Assembly: GCF_028622115.1 (NCBI RefSeq) | Contig: NZ_CP097263.1 | Coordinates: 6,386,001 to 6,450,000, forward strand | Reading direction: 5' to 3' | Length of the DNA stretch: 64,000 bases | From: Kutzneria chonburiensis | GTDB lineage: Bacteria; Actinomycetota; Actinomycetes; Mycobacteriales; Pseudonocardiaceae | Shown here: one piece after another, positions 18,933 through 27,873 of the stretch | Layout of the letters: every line of letters starts with the position of its first letter | Numbering within the stretch: position 1 is the first letter of the stretch | Notes under the pieces: generated by a model | Seen by the model: only the letters and a program-made list of their open reading frames with translations | The model's database searches: none | What the model was told of the DNA's origin: nothing | Translations under genes and position numbers: made by a program

Positions 18933-20282
18933 TCAGCGCCGGACGATGGCCAGCACCTCGTCGCGCAGCGCGGCGACCGCGCCCGCGTCGGGTGCCTCCA
19001 CGTTCAACCGCAGCAGCGGCTCCGTGTTGGAGGCGCGCAGGTTGAACCAGCGGCCGTCGCCGAGGTCGACGGTCATTCCGTCGAGCTCGTCGAAGGTCAC
19101 GCCGTCCCGGCCGGCGTAGGCGGCGCGCACGGCCTCGGTGGACGCGGCCTGGTCGGCGACGGTGGAGTTGACCTCGCCGGACGCCTCGTAGCGGTTGTAC
19201 TCGGCGGTCAGCTCGGCCAGCGGATTGTCCTGCTCGCCCAGCGCGGCCAGCACGTGCATGGCGGCCAGCATGCCGGTGTCGGCCCGCCAGAAGTCGCGGA
19301 AGTAGTAGTGGGCGGAGTGCTCGCCGCCGAAGATGGCGCCGGTCTCGGCCATGCGCTGCTTGATGAACGAGTGCCCGACGCGGGTGCGCACCGGCTTGCC
19401 GCCGTGCTCCTCGACGATCTCCGGCACGCAGCGCGAGGTGATCAGGTTGTGGATGATCGTGCCGCCCGGGTCCTTGGCCAGCTCGCGCACGGCGACCAGG
19501 GCGGTCACGGCGCTGGGCGAGACCGGGTTGCCGTCGGCGTCCACCACGAAGCAGCGGTCGGCGTCGCCGTCGAAGGCCAGTCCGGCGTCCGCGCCGACCT
19601 CGACGACCTTGCGCTGCAGGTCGACCAGGTTGGCCGGGTCCAGCGGGTTGGCCTCGTGGTTGGGGAAGTTGCCGTCCAGCTCGAAGTACATCGGGACGAC
19701 CTCGATCGGCAGCCCGGCGAACACCTCGGGGACCGTGTACCCGCCCATGCCGTTGCCGGCGTCGACGGCGATCTTCAGCGGCCGGATGCCGCTCAGGTCG
19801 ACCAGTTGGCGCAGGTAGGCCGCGTACTCGGCGAGCATGTTGCGCTCGCTCACGCTGCCGTGACGGCCTTCGACCGCCGGCACGCCCTGCTCGGCCCACT
19901 CGCGGATCTCGGCCAGGCCGCTGTCCTGCCCGACCGGCGCCGCACCGGCCCGGCACAGCTTGATGCCGTTGTACTTGGCCGGGTTGTGGCTGGCGGTGAA
20001 CATGGCGCCGGGCAGCTGGAGCTTGCCGGAGGCGAAGTAGAGCATGTCGGTGCTGGCCAGGCCGATGGTCACGACGTCGACGCCCTGGCTGGTCACCCCC
20101 TCGGCGAACGCGGCCGACAGCTCCGGCGAGGAGTCGCGCATGTCGTACCCGATGACCACGGACGGTCCGCCGACGAGCTTGGCGAAGGCCGCGCCGAGCT
20201 CCCGGGTCACGGCGGCGTCCAGCTGCTCGCCGACCACCCCACGGATGTCGTAGGCCTTGACGATCGCAGACAGGTCGGGCAC
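18933..20282 (-). CDS. manB: Phosphomannomutase/phosphoglucomutase
   Basis: 449-residue alpha-phosphohexomutase converting mannose-6-phosphate to mannose-1-phosphate (mycobacterial ManB/PmmA position). It has the phosphoserine loop FTASHNPAKYNGIKL near residue 98, the Mg-binding loop LAFDGDADRCF near residue 235, and the C-terminal phosphate-binding loop RASNTEPLLRLN. Start GTG at 20282 with GGGGAGAAGG upstream. A TAGGCT hexamer about 40 bp upstream is a possible -10 box. It supplies the GDP-mannose pyrophosphorylase encoded at 33.0-34.1 kb. Confidence 0.95.
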   Translation of the reverse strand: MPDLSAIVKAYDIRGVVGEQLDAAVTRELGAAFAKLVGGPSVVIGYDMRDSSPELSAAFAEGVTSQGVDVVTIGLASTDMLYFASGKLQLPGAMFTASHNPAKYNGIKLCRAGAAPVGQDSGLAEIREWAEQGVPAVEGRHGSVSERNMLAEYAAYLRQLVDLSGIRPLKIAVDAGNGMGGYTVPEVFAGLPIEVVPMYFELDGNFPNHEANPLDPANLVDLQRKVVEVGADAGLAFDGDADRCFVVDADGNPVSPSAVTALVAVRELAKDPGGTIIHNLITSRCVPEIVEEHGGKPVRTRVGHSFIKQRMAETGAIFGGEHSAHYYFRDFWRADTGMLAAMHVLAALGEQDNPLAELTAEYNRYEASGEVNSTVADQAASTEAVRAAYAGRDGVTFDELDGMTVDLGDGRWFNLRASNTEPLLRLNVEAPDAGAVAALRDEVLAIVRR

Positions 20283-20331
20283 GCCTTCTCCCCGGTAGCT
20301 CGGATGGGTCTGTGCCAGCCTACCGGCGCGT

Positions 20332-20703
20332 TCAGTCCTCGATCGGGTCGGGCAACACCCGCAGGTGGCCCCGTCGCTGGGCCCCCATCGGGTCGATCCG
20401 GGTCGGGTCGACCCGGTCCACCGGTCGGTCGGCCCGGCCGGCCTCCCGCACCGCCTCCGCCAGGGCCGTCAGGTCGTCGACCGACGGCTCGGGAGCGGCG
20501 AACTCACCCTCATGCCTGACGACCTCCCAGCCGCGGGGCACCGTGAGCCGCATGGCGTGCTCCTCGCACAGGTCGTAACTGTGCGGTTCGGAGTAGGTGG
20601 CCAGGGGTCCGACGACCGCGGTGGAGTCCGCATAGGCGTAGGTGAGCGTGGCGACTGCCGGGTTCGTACACCCGGTTCGCGAGCACCGCCTCACGCTCCG
20701 CAC
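20332..20703 (-). CDS. DUF3499 family protein
   Basis: About 123 residues from the GTG at 20703. The conserved N-terminal block VRRCSRTGCTNPAVATLTY and the later PHSYDLCEEHAMRLTVPRGWEVV contain two Cys pairs or Cys/His likely to bind metal. It is an actinobacteria-specific family of unknown function, always near whiB2 and manB (Rv3258c position). Upstream in-frame codons would lengthen it, but the family begins at this motif. Confidence 0.9.
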   Translation of the reverse strand: MRSVRRCSRTGCTNPAVATLTYAYADSTAVVGPLATYSEPHSYDLCEEHAMRLTVPRGWEVVRHEGEFAAPEPSVDDLTALAEAVREAGRADRPVDRVDPTRIDPMGAQRRGHLRVLPDPIED

Positions 20704-20768
20704 GATCGCTGACGATAGCGCTTCCCACTCTTGGCGGCGTGCAGGCACGCGGGTGACACGCCTCCGCG

Positions 20769-20774
20769 TACGCT
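20769..20774 (+). promoter_or_regulatory. Leaderless-type -10 box TACGCT
   Basis: TACGCT lies eight bases before the GTG at 20783, and no ribosome site is visible. This is the TANNNT-N6-8-start pattern of leaderless transcripts in actinobacteria. Confidence 0.45.
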
Positions 20775-20782
20775 GACTGGCC

Positions 20783-21256
20783 GTGGTGATGGCTCGAGGA
20801 TCCAGGCGTCGGGGACGCCGCAGTCGCGACCGGCACGGCCGTGGCCTGCGCGGACCGCTCTATCCGGCGACGCTGCCGGCGGCCCGCAGCCGGGCCGAGC
20901 GGTTCGACGCGCTCGTGATCGAGGCGTTGGAGCCGATCGAGGCGCGCTGGCGGACCGAGCTGACCCAGCTGGACGTCGCGGTCGACGACGTGCCGGAGGT
21001 GCATGTCGGCCCGGACGACGAGCTGAGCTGGGAGGACGGTGTCGTCGACGACGGCAACGTGCCGCTGGCCAGACTGGTGCCGGCCGGGGTGGACCGACGC
21101 GGCGTGCCGACCCGGGCACGCATCGTGCTGTACCGCCGGCCGCTGGAGGCACGGGCCAAGGACGGGGCGGATCTCGCCGATCTTGTGCACGATGTGCTGG
21201 TCGAGCAGATCGCCAGCTACCTCGGCCTCGATCCGGACGTCATCGACGGCGATTAA
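20783..21256 (+). CDS. Metallopeptidase-family protein lacking the HExxH zinc motif
   Basis: 157 residues matching the small zincin-like family that includes Rv3259, located between DUF3499 and whiB2 in both lineages. The region where other family members carry HExxH reads LVHDVLVEQIASYLGLD, so the zinc-binding histidines and catalytic glutamate are mostly absent. It has a basic N terminus (RGSRRRGRRSRDRHGRG) and an acidic middle. Probably not a protease. Start GTG at 20783 (GTG-GTG-ATG cluster) with a -10-like hexamer right upstream. It overlaps the convergent glycosyltransferase gene by 4 bp. Confidence 0.8.
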   Translation: MVMARGSRRRGRRSRDRHGRGLRGPLYPATLPAARSRAERFDALVIEALEPIEARWRTELTQLDVAVDDVPEVHVGPDDELSWEDGVVDDGNVPLARLVPAGVDRRGVPTRARIVLYRRPLEARAKDGADLADLVHDVLVEQIASYLGLDPDVIDGD

Positions 21257-22341
21257 GAAGTTCGTGAAACCACGGGTTTGCGACTGGGAATGGCCGTCAG
21301 GACCGTGAACAACAGGAACGCGGCCTGCACGAGGAGCAGGAAGCTCCGCAGGGTGCCGGACTGGTCCACGGTCACGTCGGCGGCGGTCGTCGGCACGGGG
21401 ACGGCGATGAGGTGCCCCCAGGCCCGCACGGTCGCCACCGGACGGCCGTCGACGGTCGCGCGCCAGCCGGGCTCGTCCTCGGCGGCCAGCACCAGCAGCC
21501 GGCCGCTCGGGCCGTCCGACACGCGCACGGCGACGTCGGGCGGTAGGGCGTCCACGGGCGCGATGCCGGGCGCCCCGAGCTCGGTGGGCGGCGTGCCGCC
21601 GGTGACGGCCTTCTGCGCCTGCTGCGGGGCCAACAGCACCACGTGGCTGTTGGCCAGCTGCACGCGCACCACGGGCCGGCCGTCGGACATCGGCGGCGAC
21701 GCCGAGGCGAGGTCGCCGACGGCGTCGTGCAGCCGCCCGGCGGCGTCGGCGTCCGGCAGCACGACGTAGCTGACCCCGTCGACCGCGAGCTGCGCGACGG
21801 CGGTCTTGGCGGCGTCACGGTCCGTGCCGATCAGGTCCGTGCCGAGCTTGGCCAGCCGCTCGGCCGCCCCCGGCACCGGCACGAGGTCGTCGTCGCCGAA
21901 GCCGGCCAGGCCGCCGGCCGACAGCCGGGTGGGACGGCCGTGGTTGGCCAGCTCCAGCACCGTCTCCCCGGTCTTGGCGAGCTCGTTGGCGATGGCCGGC
22001 ACGAAGCGAGGATCGCCGCCGTCCCGCAGCGGCCCCTGCCGGCCGGCGATCAGGGCGCTGGCGGCCAGGAACCCGACCACCACCACGGCGGCGCTGATCG
22101 CCGCGAACCGCAGGTGCGGGATTTCCCACACGACCGGAGCCGGCACGCACGCGCCGAGCACGATCAGCAGCAGACCGGCGCCGAGCACCAGCATCGGCGC
22201 GCCGGTCCAGATCTGGTTCTGCCACAGGAACCCCACTACGACCGCGCCGCCGATCGCGACGGTCAGCCCGGGCAGCACGTTCCGGTTGGCCCGCAGCACC
22301 GCCGCGCTCACCCCGGCCACCACGACGAAGGCGCCGATCAC
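21253..22341 (-). CDS. C-terminal part of the membrane glycosyltransferase (frameshifted continuation)
   Basis: About 360 residues: several membrane spans (VVVAGVSAAVL, GLLLIVLGACV, FAAISAAVVVVGFLAAS), a soluble extracytoplasmic-looking domain (ELANHGRPTRLSAGGLAGFG, PVVRVQLANSHVVLLAPQ, GRLLVLAAEDEPGWRATVDG) and a final span (FLLLVQAAFLLFTVLTAI). It continues the product of 22338-24551 if one base is added near 22347-22352. The overlap then reads through as PGGPGPLPVIGAFVVV. Read as one gene it ends at 21253, overlapping the convergent metallopeptidase-like gene by 4 bp. Confidence 0.7.
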   Translation of the reverse strand: MIGAFVVVAGVSAAVLRANRNVLPGLTVAIGGAVVVGFLWQNQIWTGAPMLVLGAGLLLIVLGACVPAPVVWEIPHLRFAAISAAVVVVGFLAASALIAGRQGPLRDGGDPRFVPAIANELAKTGETVLELANHGRPTRLSAGGLAGFGDDDLVPVPGAAERLAKLGTDLIGTDRDAAKTAVAQLAVDGVSYVVLPDADAAGRLHDAVGDLASASPPMSDGRPVVRVQLANSHVVLLAPQQAQKAVTGGTPPTELGAPGIAPVDALPPDVAVRVSDGPSGRLLVLAAEDEPGWRATVDGRPVATVRAWGHLIAVPVPTTAADVTVDQSGTLRSFLLLVQAAFLLFTVLTAIPSRKPVVSRTS

Positions 22342-24551
22342 CGGCAGGGCCCTGGCCCACCCGGATCAAGGGTGACGATCCGGGTCCACGGCTCGGCCGG
22401 GTCGGACAGTCGCGCGCCGATGCCGTGCAGCAGAACATCGGGATGCTGCAACACAACCGCCGGCCATGGCAACAGCAAAGCCAAGGGCAGCAACACGATT
22501 CCGAACAGCGCCAGCACGCGGCGGTGCCCCGGCACGGCCACGAAGCCGATCAGAATGCCCACCAGCACCAGCAGATGCGTCAGCGGCGAGAAGGCCCCGA
22601 TCACGGCAAGGCCGATGGACGTGCTGGCCACAGTGGCCACCCAGGTGCCAGGAGCGTTGCCCCGCAACAAGGTTGCCGCGCCGGCGAGCACGAGCGGCAG
22701 CAGCAGGTGCACCATCACGACGTCCAGACGGCCTTGCGACACCGCGGTCCCGGCGGCCGGCAGCAGGGCGTACGTGGCGGCGATGAGCGCGCGAATCGGC
22801 CTGGCCACACGCATTCGCCGCGTGGCCACGTACGCCGAGACGCCGGCCAGCGGCAGGTCGCCGAACAGCAACACGGCCACGGCGGCCTTGGGACCGCCGA
22901 GCACCGCGCCGAGACTTCCCAGTACTGCCAACGCCGCCGGGGCCGGCGCGGCTGTGCCGCCGGACACCGGATGCCACGTCGCGAGGTACGAGGACCAGGT
23001 CGCGGCGAGGTCTTGCACGGGCAGCAGCCGGCCGCCGACCAGATCCGTGCCCAGCCGGCCGGCGTTGACGAGTACGCCGAGCACCGACAACGCGACGAAC
23101 GTCCACAGTGCCGGCGACAGCAGCAGCTGCCGGATCACCGCGCCCCGATCGACCTCGACGATCATGAGATCGGCCAGCGGATTGGGTGCTTCCTCGTCCC
23201 GTCGTCGCGGCGACGGCCGTGGCCGCGGACTCGGGCGCAGTCCCGGCGGGGCCTGGGCCGCGACCGGCACGACCACGGCGGCGGGCTGCCGCAGACCGGC
23301 GGGGCCACGCCGCGCACCACGCAGCGCGCCGGCCGGCAGGGCCTGTGGTCCGACCGGAAGCTTGGAACTTCCTGTGTCGTCAGGGTTCAGCCACGGCGAC
23401 GGGGCCGCGTCCGACGCCGGCAGCCGACCCAACTCGGCGTCGGCCTGCACCCGACGCCGAACCAGCACGGCCAGTCCACTACGGAACGTGTTACGCAACC
23501 GGGTCAGGCGGCTGGTGAACAACCCGCGCACACTTTTTTGCCCGGCGACCGAAATCCGCCGCCGGTCTGCCCGAGCGGACAGCAGCCGGCCCCGCCCGGA
23601 CAGCAGGTAGCGGATCGCGCCGATCTCCGCGCGCGCGTCCGAGCCCCGGCGCAGCAGCAGGAAGCCCAGCGCCCGCAACAAGCACAGCAGGACCAGCCGG
23701 GGCAGGCCGATCAGGAAGGAGAAAACCCCGCAGTTGACCAGGAAAGTACGCACGCCGTGGGCCCGTGCCACCCCGCGCAGGAATGGCCCGGGCGGCGCGG
23801 CCAGCGCGTCCAGGCGGCGTTCGCCGACCGTGGCCGCGCGCGCATGCCGCAGCCGGGCCGTCGGCACGGACAACACGAGGCTACCCGCTTTGTTTGCCCG
23901 CCAACCGAAGTCGAGGTCGTCGCCGAGCATGGGCAGCGCCGGGTCGTAGCCGCCGAGCCGGTCCCACAGCTCGCGGCCGATCAGCGAGCCGGCCGAGCTG
24001 ACGGCCAGGGATTCGGTGCTCTGCTCGAAATACCGGGCCTGCGCGCTCTCCAGCGCGGAGATGCCGGTCTGCCGATGACCGGATGAATCCGTGGACAATC
24101 CGGCCGACACCACGATGTTCGGGTCGTTCCAGTCGAGACCCAACGGCCCGAGCACGCCGGCGGCCGGCGACATCTCGGTCGCGGCCAGCAGCGCGGCCAG
24201 GCAGTCCGGCTCCGGCGCGCTGTCGTCGTGCAGCAGCCACAGCCAGCGTCCGGGATCGCCCCAGCGCTGCACGGCATGGTCGACGGCGGCCCGCACGGCG
24301 TCCCCGAAACCGGTTCCACGCGGCAGGGTGAGCACGCCGTCCAGCACCGGCTTGTCGCCGGATGCCGCTTCCGCCAACAACTTCGGCGTCCGGTCACGGG
24401 ATCCGGTGTCCACCGCGATCACGTGCCGAGGGCGCGGCATCGAGCGCCGCAGCGCGGACAGCGCCAGCCGCAACCACGGCTCGCCGTCGTGGCACACGAG
24501 CACCGCGAGCACCGGTGCCGTGCGCAGGACCGGCTGGGCCTTACCGGGCAA
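22338..24551 (-). CDS. Membrane-bound GT2 family glycosyltransferase, N-terminal and central part
   Basis: The N-terminal GT2 domain (VLAVLVCHDGEPWLRLALSAL; nucleotide-sugar motifs AVDTGSRDRT and LWLLHDDSAPEPDCL; acceptor-side MLGDDLDFGWRA) is followed by a linker and a multi-span membrane region. A full protein of about 1100 residues is expected for this whiB2-linked family. Here the frame stops at TLDPGGPGPCR because one base seems to be missing near 22350. Start TTG at 24551 with GGGAG upstream. Probably transfers sugars to a lipid-linked or surface glycan. Confidence 0.82.
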   Translation of the reverse strand: MPGKAQPVLRTAPVLAVLVCHDGEPWLRLALSALRRSMPRPRHVIAVDTGSRDRTPKLLAEAASGDKPVLDGVLTLPRGTGFGDAVRAAVDHAVQRWGDPGRWLWLLHDDSAPEPDCLAALLAATEMSPAAGVLGPLGLDWNDPNIVVSAGLSTDSSGHRQTGISALESAQARYFEQSTESLAVSSAGSLIGRELWDRLGGYDPALPMLGDDLDFGWRANKAGSLVLSVPTARLRHARAATVGERRLDALAAPPGPFLRGVARAHGVRTFLVNCGVFSFLIGLPRLVLLCLLRALGFLLLRRGSDARAEIGAIRYLLSGRGRLLSARADRRRISVAGQKSVRGLFTSRLTRLRNTFRSGLAVLVRRRVQADAELGRLPASDAAPSPWLNPDDTGSSKLPVGPQALPAGALRGARRGPAGLRQPAAVVVPVAAQAPPGLRPSPRPRPSPRRRDEEAPNPLADLMIVEVDRGAVIRQLLLSPALWTFVALSVLGVLVNAGRLGTDLVGGRLLPVQDLAATWSSYLATWHPVSGGTAAPAPAALAVLGSLGAVLGGPKAAVAVLLFGDLPLAGVSAYVATRRMRVARPIRALIAATYALLPAAGTAVSQGRLDVVMVHLLLPLVLAGAATLLRGNAPGTWVATVASTSIGLAVIGAFSPLTHLLVLVGILIGFVAVPGHRRVLALFGIVLLPLALLLPWPAVVLQHPDVLLHGIGARLSDPAEPWTRIVTLDPGGPGPCR

Positions 24552-24629
24552 CTGGCCACTCCCATCGTCGGTGCGTCGAGCACACCGTACGACTGATCAT
24601 CGGGCCAGCTGCCCGGTGGGTTGAGCCTG

Positions 24630-24986
24630 CTAGGCGGGCCTCTTCTTCAACTTCCGGCGTTCCCGTTCGGACAGCCCGCCCCAGATGCCGAAGCGCTCGT
24701 CATGGGCCAGTGCGTACTCGAGGCACTCCGAGCGCACCTCGCAGCCCTGACAGATCCGCTTGGCCTCCCGGGTGGAACCGCCCTTCTCCGGGAAGAACGC
24801 CTCGGGGTCGGTCTGCGCGCACAGGGCGCGCTCCTGCCACTCCTGCTCTTCGTCGTCACCGTCGAACACCCCGTCCAGCACCGTGAAATCCCTCTCACCG
24901 GATTCCAGCAGGCCGAACTCGCGCGCGGGCGCGCCGATGCCGACGATCTCGGCCGCTTCCACGACGCGGCCTCCTTCTATTTCCAT
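24630..24986 (-). CDS. whiB2: WhiB2-type iron-sulfur transcriptional regulator
   Basis: 118-residue WhiB protein controlling septation and cell division in relatives (WhmD/WhiB2). The four cluster cysteines are visible (ERALCAQTD, ICQGCEVRSECLEYAL), followed by the G-I-W-G-G turn (RFGIWGGLSERERRKLKKR) and a basic tail. The acidic N terminus with DDEEQEW is typical. Start ATG at 24986 has GGAGG eight bases upstream; the longer ORF start is disfavoured. A near-consensus promoter lies at 25070-25098. The neighbours are those expected for whiB2. Confidence 0.95.
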   Translation of the reverse strand: MEIEGGRVVEAAEIVGIGAPAREFGLLESGERDFTVLDGVFDGDDEEQEWQERALCAQTDPEAFFPEKGGSTREAKRICQGCEVRSECLEYALAHDERFGIWGGLSERERRKLKKRPA

Positions 24987-25069
24987 GTCCGTCCGCCTCC
25001 TCGCCTTCCGCACTCCCCGGTTGGCGGACACCACCCACCGCCCCCTCGACGGTGAATGACACCAATGTG

Positions 25070-25098
25070 ATTACACCCGTGTCGTTGCAAGGGGTCAA
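25070..25098 (-). promoter_or_regulatory. Housekeeping-sigma promoter of whiB2
   Basis: On the minus strand TTGACC (25093-25098) and TGTAAT (25070-25075) are separated by exactly 17 bp, close to the -35/-10 consensus. Transcription would start near 25063 and leave a leader of about 75 nt before the whiB2 ATG. Confidence 0.7.
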
Positions 25099-25202
25099 GC
25101 GAAGTACTTACGTCGGGGGACACCGTCACGCAGGGCGAACAGGCGCTGCCACCTGGTCATACCGGACGTGGTCACCCACCGCCACCGGGCACACTGGTGG
25201 AT

Positions 25203-25975
25203 GTGAACCGATCATCGGTGCGACCGAGCCCCTCTTCCTCGGCCTGCTGGGCGTCACAGTCATCGGTGCGGTGCTGTGCGCGCTGCCGGCGGCCGACCCC
25301 TACGTCGGCAACCGCTGGCTGCTCACCGCGGGCGTCGTGCTCTTCGTCGTCGGCGGCTGGGTCGTTTCCCTGTGCCTGCACGAGTTCGGCCACGCCCTGG
25401 TGGCCTTCCGCGGCGGCGACCACGAGGTCGCGGTGCGTGGCTACCTGACCCTGGACCCGCGCCGCTACACCGACCCGGTGTTGAGCATCGTGCTGCCCTT
25501 GGTGTTCCTGCTCATCGGAGGTATTCCCCTTCCGGGCGGCGCCGTGCTCATCAATCACTGGGCGTTGCGATCGAAACCTGTCGAATCTCTGGTCTCGCTG
25601 GCCGGCCCGCTGTTCAACCTGGCGATCGGGCTGGTGCTCAACGTCGTCGTGCTGTTCGCCCCGCTGCCCGAGGGCCTGCAGATGGCCTTCGCCTACCTGG
25701 CGTTCCTGCAGGTGCTCACCTTCCTGCTGAACATCCTGCCGGTGCCGGGATTCGACGGCTTCGGCGTGATCGCGCCGTGGCTGTCGCGCGAGGCGCAGGC
25801 GGTCGCGGTGCGGGTGCGGCCGTGGGCCCCGCTGGTGCTGTTCGTGTTGCTGTTCGCCGTGCCGGCGGTCAGCAGTGTGTTCTTCACCATCGGCCGCGGG
25901 CTGTTCGACGTGCTCGGCGGCGACATCGGCCACGCCGGTGACGGCAGCTACCTGTTCCGGTTCTGGACCCGCTGA
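25203..25975 (+). CDS. Site-2 protease family (M50) membrane metallopeptidase
   Basis: Multi-span zinc protease-like protein. The zinc ligands are in SLCLHEFGHALVAF (HExxH), with the third ligand in LLNILPVPGFDGFGV, the NxxPxPxxDG motif. At least five spans. The uninterrupted frame runs from an ATG at 25052, but the first about 50 residues there look non-coding. The GTG at 25203 gives NRSSVRPSP, and adding one base to the C4 run near 25230-25233 joins it to LFLGLLGVTVIGAV. So the likely gene is 25203-25975 with an apparent frameshift. Function in regulated proteolysis is presumed from the family. Confidence 0.75.
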
Positions 25976-26009
25976 GAATTCACCCGCAAGCGTGAAAGGA
26001 TTGCGCCCT

Positions 26010-26975
26010 GTGAAGGTCGTGGTATTGGTCGGCGGCGTCGGCGGAGCGCGGTTCCTGACCGGCGTGAAGGCGGCGCTGCCCGAAGGGGCAGAAATCACCG
26101 CGTTGGTGAACACCGGCGACGACGTGTGGCTGCACGGCCTGCGTATCTGCCCGGACCTGGACACCTGCATGTACACCCTGGGCGGCGGTATCGACACCGA
26201 GCGCGGGTGGGGGCTGTCCGGCGAGACCTGGCGGGTCAAGGAGGAACTGGCCGCCTACGGCGCCGAGGCGCCGTGGTTCGGGCTGGGCGACCGCGACATC
26301 GCCACCCACCTGGTACGGACCCGCATGCTGCGCGCGGGATATCCGCTGTCCGCGGTCACGGAGGCGCTGTGCGCCCGCTGGCAGCCCGGCGTGCGGCTGC
26401 TGCCGATGACCGACGACCAGGTGGAGACGCACGTCGTGGTGGACGTGCCGGGCTCGGAGGACGAGCGGCGCGCGATCCACTTCCAGGAGTGGTGGATCCG
26501 GTACCACGCCGAGCTGCCGGCGCACTCGATCGTGCCGATCGGCGCCGACGAGGCCAAGCCCGCGCCCGGCGTGCTGGACGCGATCGCCGGCGCGGACGCG
26601 GTGTTGTTCGCGCCGTCCAATCCGGTCGTCAGTGTGGGCACCGTGCTGTCCATCCCGGGCGTGCGTGAGGCCGTGCGTGCGACCTCAGCGGGCGTGGTCG
26701 GCATCTCCCCGATCATCGGCAACGCGCCGGTGCGGGGCATGGCGGATGCCTGCCTGACCGCGATCGGCGTCGAGACCAGCGCCGAGGCCGTCGGCCGGCA
26801 CTACGGCTCGCGCAAGGCCGACGGCGTGCTGGACGGCTGGCTGATCGCGCCCGAGGACAAGGCGGTCGTGGACGGCGTCGCGGTGCGCAACGTGCCGCTG
26901 CTGATGTCCGATGTGGACGCCACCGCGGCCATGGTCCGCGCGGCGCTGGACCTGGCCGGGGTGTCGCTCGCTTGA
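26010..26975 (+). CDS. fbiA: 2-phospho-L-lactate transferase (CofD/FbiA), F420 biosynthesis
   Basis: 321-residue cytosolic enzyme that transfers the phospho-lactyl or phosphoenolpyruvyl group from the activated GDP precursor to the deazaflavin Fo, giving (dehydro)F420-0. The signature GGVGGARFLTG is at the N terminus, then LVNTGDDVWLHGLRICPDLDT and LFAPSNPVVSVGT. Start GTG at 26010 with AAGGA nine bases upstream; the longer frame overlaps the protease gene. The partner fbiB is not adjacent as in mycobacteria but lies 1.6 kb downstream. Confidence 0.96.
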   Translation: MKVVVLVGGVGGARFLTGVKAALPEGAEITALVNTGDDVWLHGLRICPDLDTCMYTLGGGIDTERGWGLSGETWRVKEELAAYGAEAPWFGLGDRDIATHLVRTRMLRAGYPLSAVTEALCARWQPGVRLLPMTDDQVETHVVVDVPGSEDERRAIHFQEWWIRYHAELPAHSIVPIGADEAKPAPGVLDAIAGADAVLFAPSNPVVSVGTVLSIPGVREAVRATSAGVVGISPIIGNAPVRGMADACLTAIGVETSAEAVGRHYGSRKADGVLDGWLIAPEDKAVVDGVAVRNVPLLMSDVDATAAMVRAALDLAGVSLA

Positions 26976-26981
26976 TGGGGT

Positions 26982-27010
26982 GTGCGCGGCGGCCTTGGGC
27001 CGCCGCGCAC
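26982..27010. terminator. Bidirectional terminator, 13-bp perfect stem, TTG loop
   Basis: Arms 26982-26994 and 26998-27010 are exact reverse complements, with a three-base loop. It separates the convergent ends of fbiA (26975) and the gene at 27014. Confidence 0.85.
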
Positions 27011-27013
27011 TGT

Positions 27014-27871
27014 CTACTGCTTCACCAGCGTGGCCACCTGGATGTGCGGCCAGTTGATGCCCAGGAAGTCCAGCGTGACCTGCTGGGTGTACTGGAGCTG
27101 CATGAAGGTGCTGCCGTCGTCGTTCTGCACCTTCTCGATCCAGAAGATCGCGCTCAACGCCGTCGCGTTGGCGTTCTTGACGACGAACGGGATGTTCTGG
27201 ATGCCGCCGGTGGTGCCGCCGACGTCCGTGGTGGTGCTGATGATCAGCACCGTGGTCTCGACGATCTTCTGCTGGCTGATCGCCTCGGTCAGCACCACGT
27301 TGGGGTCGGCGATCGCGCCGGCCGGGATGCCGGGCGGCAGCGGCGTGGTGGTGAACGGGTCCAGGTAGGCCCCGGTCAGCTTCTGCCCCACGTTGGGGCC
27401 GGTGGAGAAGGTCGGCGTGGAGTCGGCCGGCGCGATCACCGGCGGCCCGTCGACGACCAGCGAGGAGCCCTGGGCCAGCAGCGCGTCGCCGTGCGGAATG
27501 GTCGCCATCCGGACCACGCTGGCCGGCGCGACCGGATCCGTGGTCGCCGGCACGTTCAGCCACATGCCCGGTTCCAGGTGCAGCGCCCCGCTGGTGACGC
27601 CATCGCTGATCTGCTGGAGATAGTGCACGCCGAGGAAGAAGATGTCGTCCTGACCGCTGCCCCGGTTCGGAATCGGCGCCCCGATCGGCGTGAACGACAG
27701 CGTTTCCCGGGTGGTGTTGAGCTCCAGGAAGAACGGCTTGTTGTTGTGCTGGTCCGGCCGTGAGATCAGATTGAATCCGTTGCCGACCCAGGTGCCCGGC
27801 AGTTCCAGCAGCGGGCCGAGATCCGGCCCGGCATCGGCAACCGGCGCGCTGGCCCGAAATACTGTTTCCAT
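27014..27871 (-). CDS. Conserved hypothetical protein, possibly beta-barrel/heme-binding-like
   Basis: 285 residues, rich in beta-strand patterns, no signal peptide. It contains LLELPGTWVGNGFNLISRPD near the N terminus, reminiscent of lipocalin/nitrobindin-type barrels (L-x-G-x-W-x-G), and later repeated Thr/Pro-rich strands. I only weakly recognise the family; a heme- or small-ligand-binding role is a guess. Start ATG at 27871 is two bases after the stop of the upstream membrane-protein gene, so the two are an operon. The pair is inserted between fbiA and fbiB in reverse orientation. Confidence 0.7.
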   Translation of the reverse strand: METVFRASAPVADAGPDLGPLLELPGTWVGNGFNLISRPDQHNNKPFFLELNTTRETLSFTPIGAPIPNRGSGQDDIFFLGVHYLQQISDGVTSGALHLEPGMWLNVPATTDPVAPASVVRMATIPHGDALLAQGSSLVVDGPPVIAPADSTPTFSTGPNVGQKLTGAYLDPFTTTPLPPGIPAGAIADPNVVLTEAISQQKIVETTVLIISTTTDVGGTTGGIQNIPFVVKNANATALSAIFWIEKVQNDDGSTFMQLQYTQQVTLDFLGINWPHIQVATLVKQ

Positions 27872-27873
27872 TG

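Noticed and set aside
22338..22352. Programmed frameshift in the membrane glycosyltransferase
   Set aside because: No slippery heptamer with downstream structure is apparent, and similar one-base losses occur in other unrelated genes nearby, so sequencing error is more likely.
25052..25202. N-terminal extension of the M50 protease to the ATG at 25052
   Set aside because: The added residues look non-coding and overlap the whiB2 promoter. A GTG at 25203 with a one-base correction gives a better N terminus.
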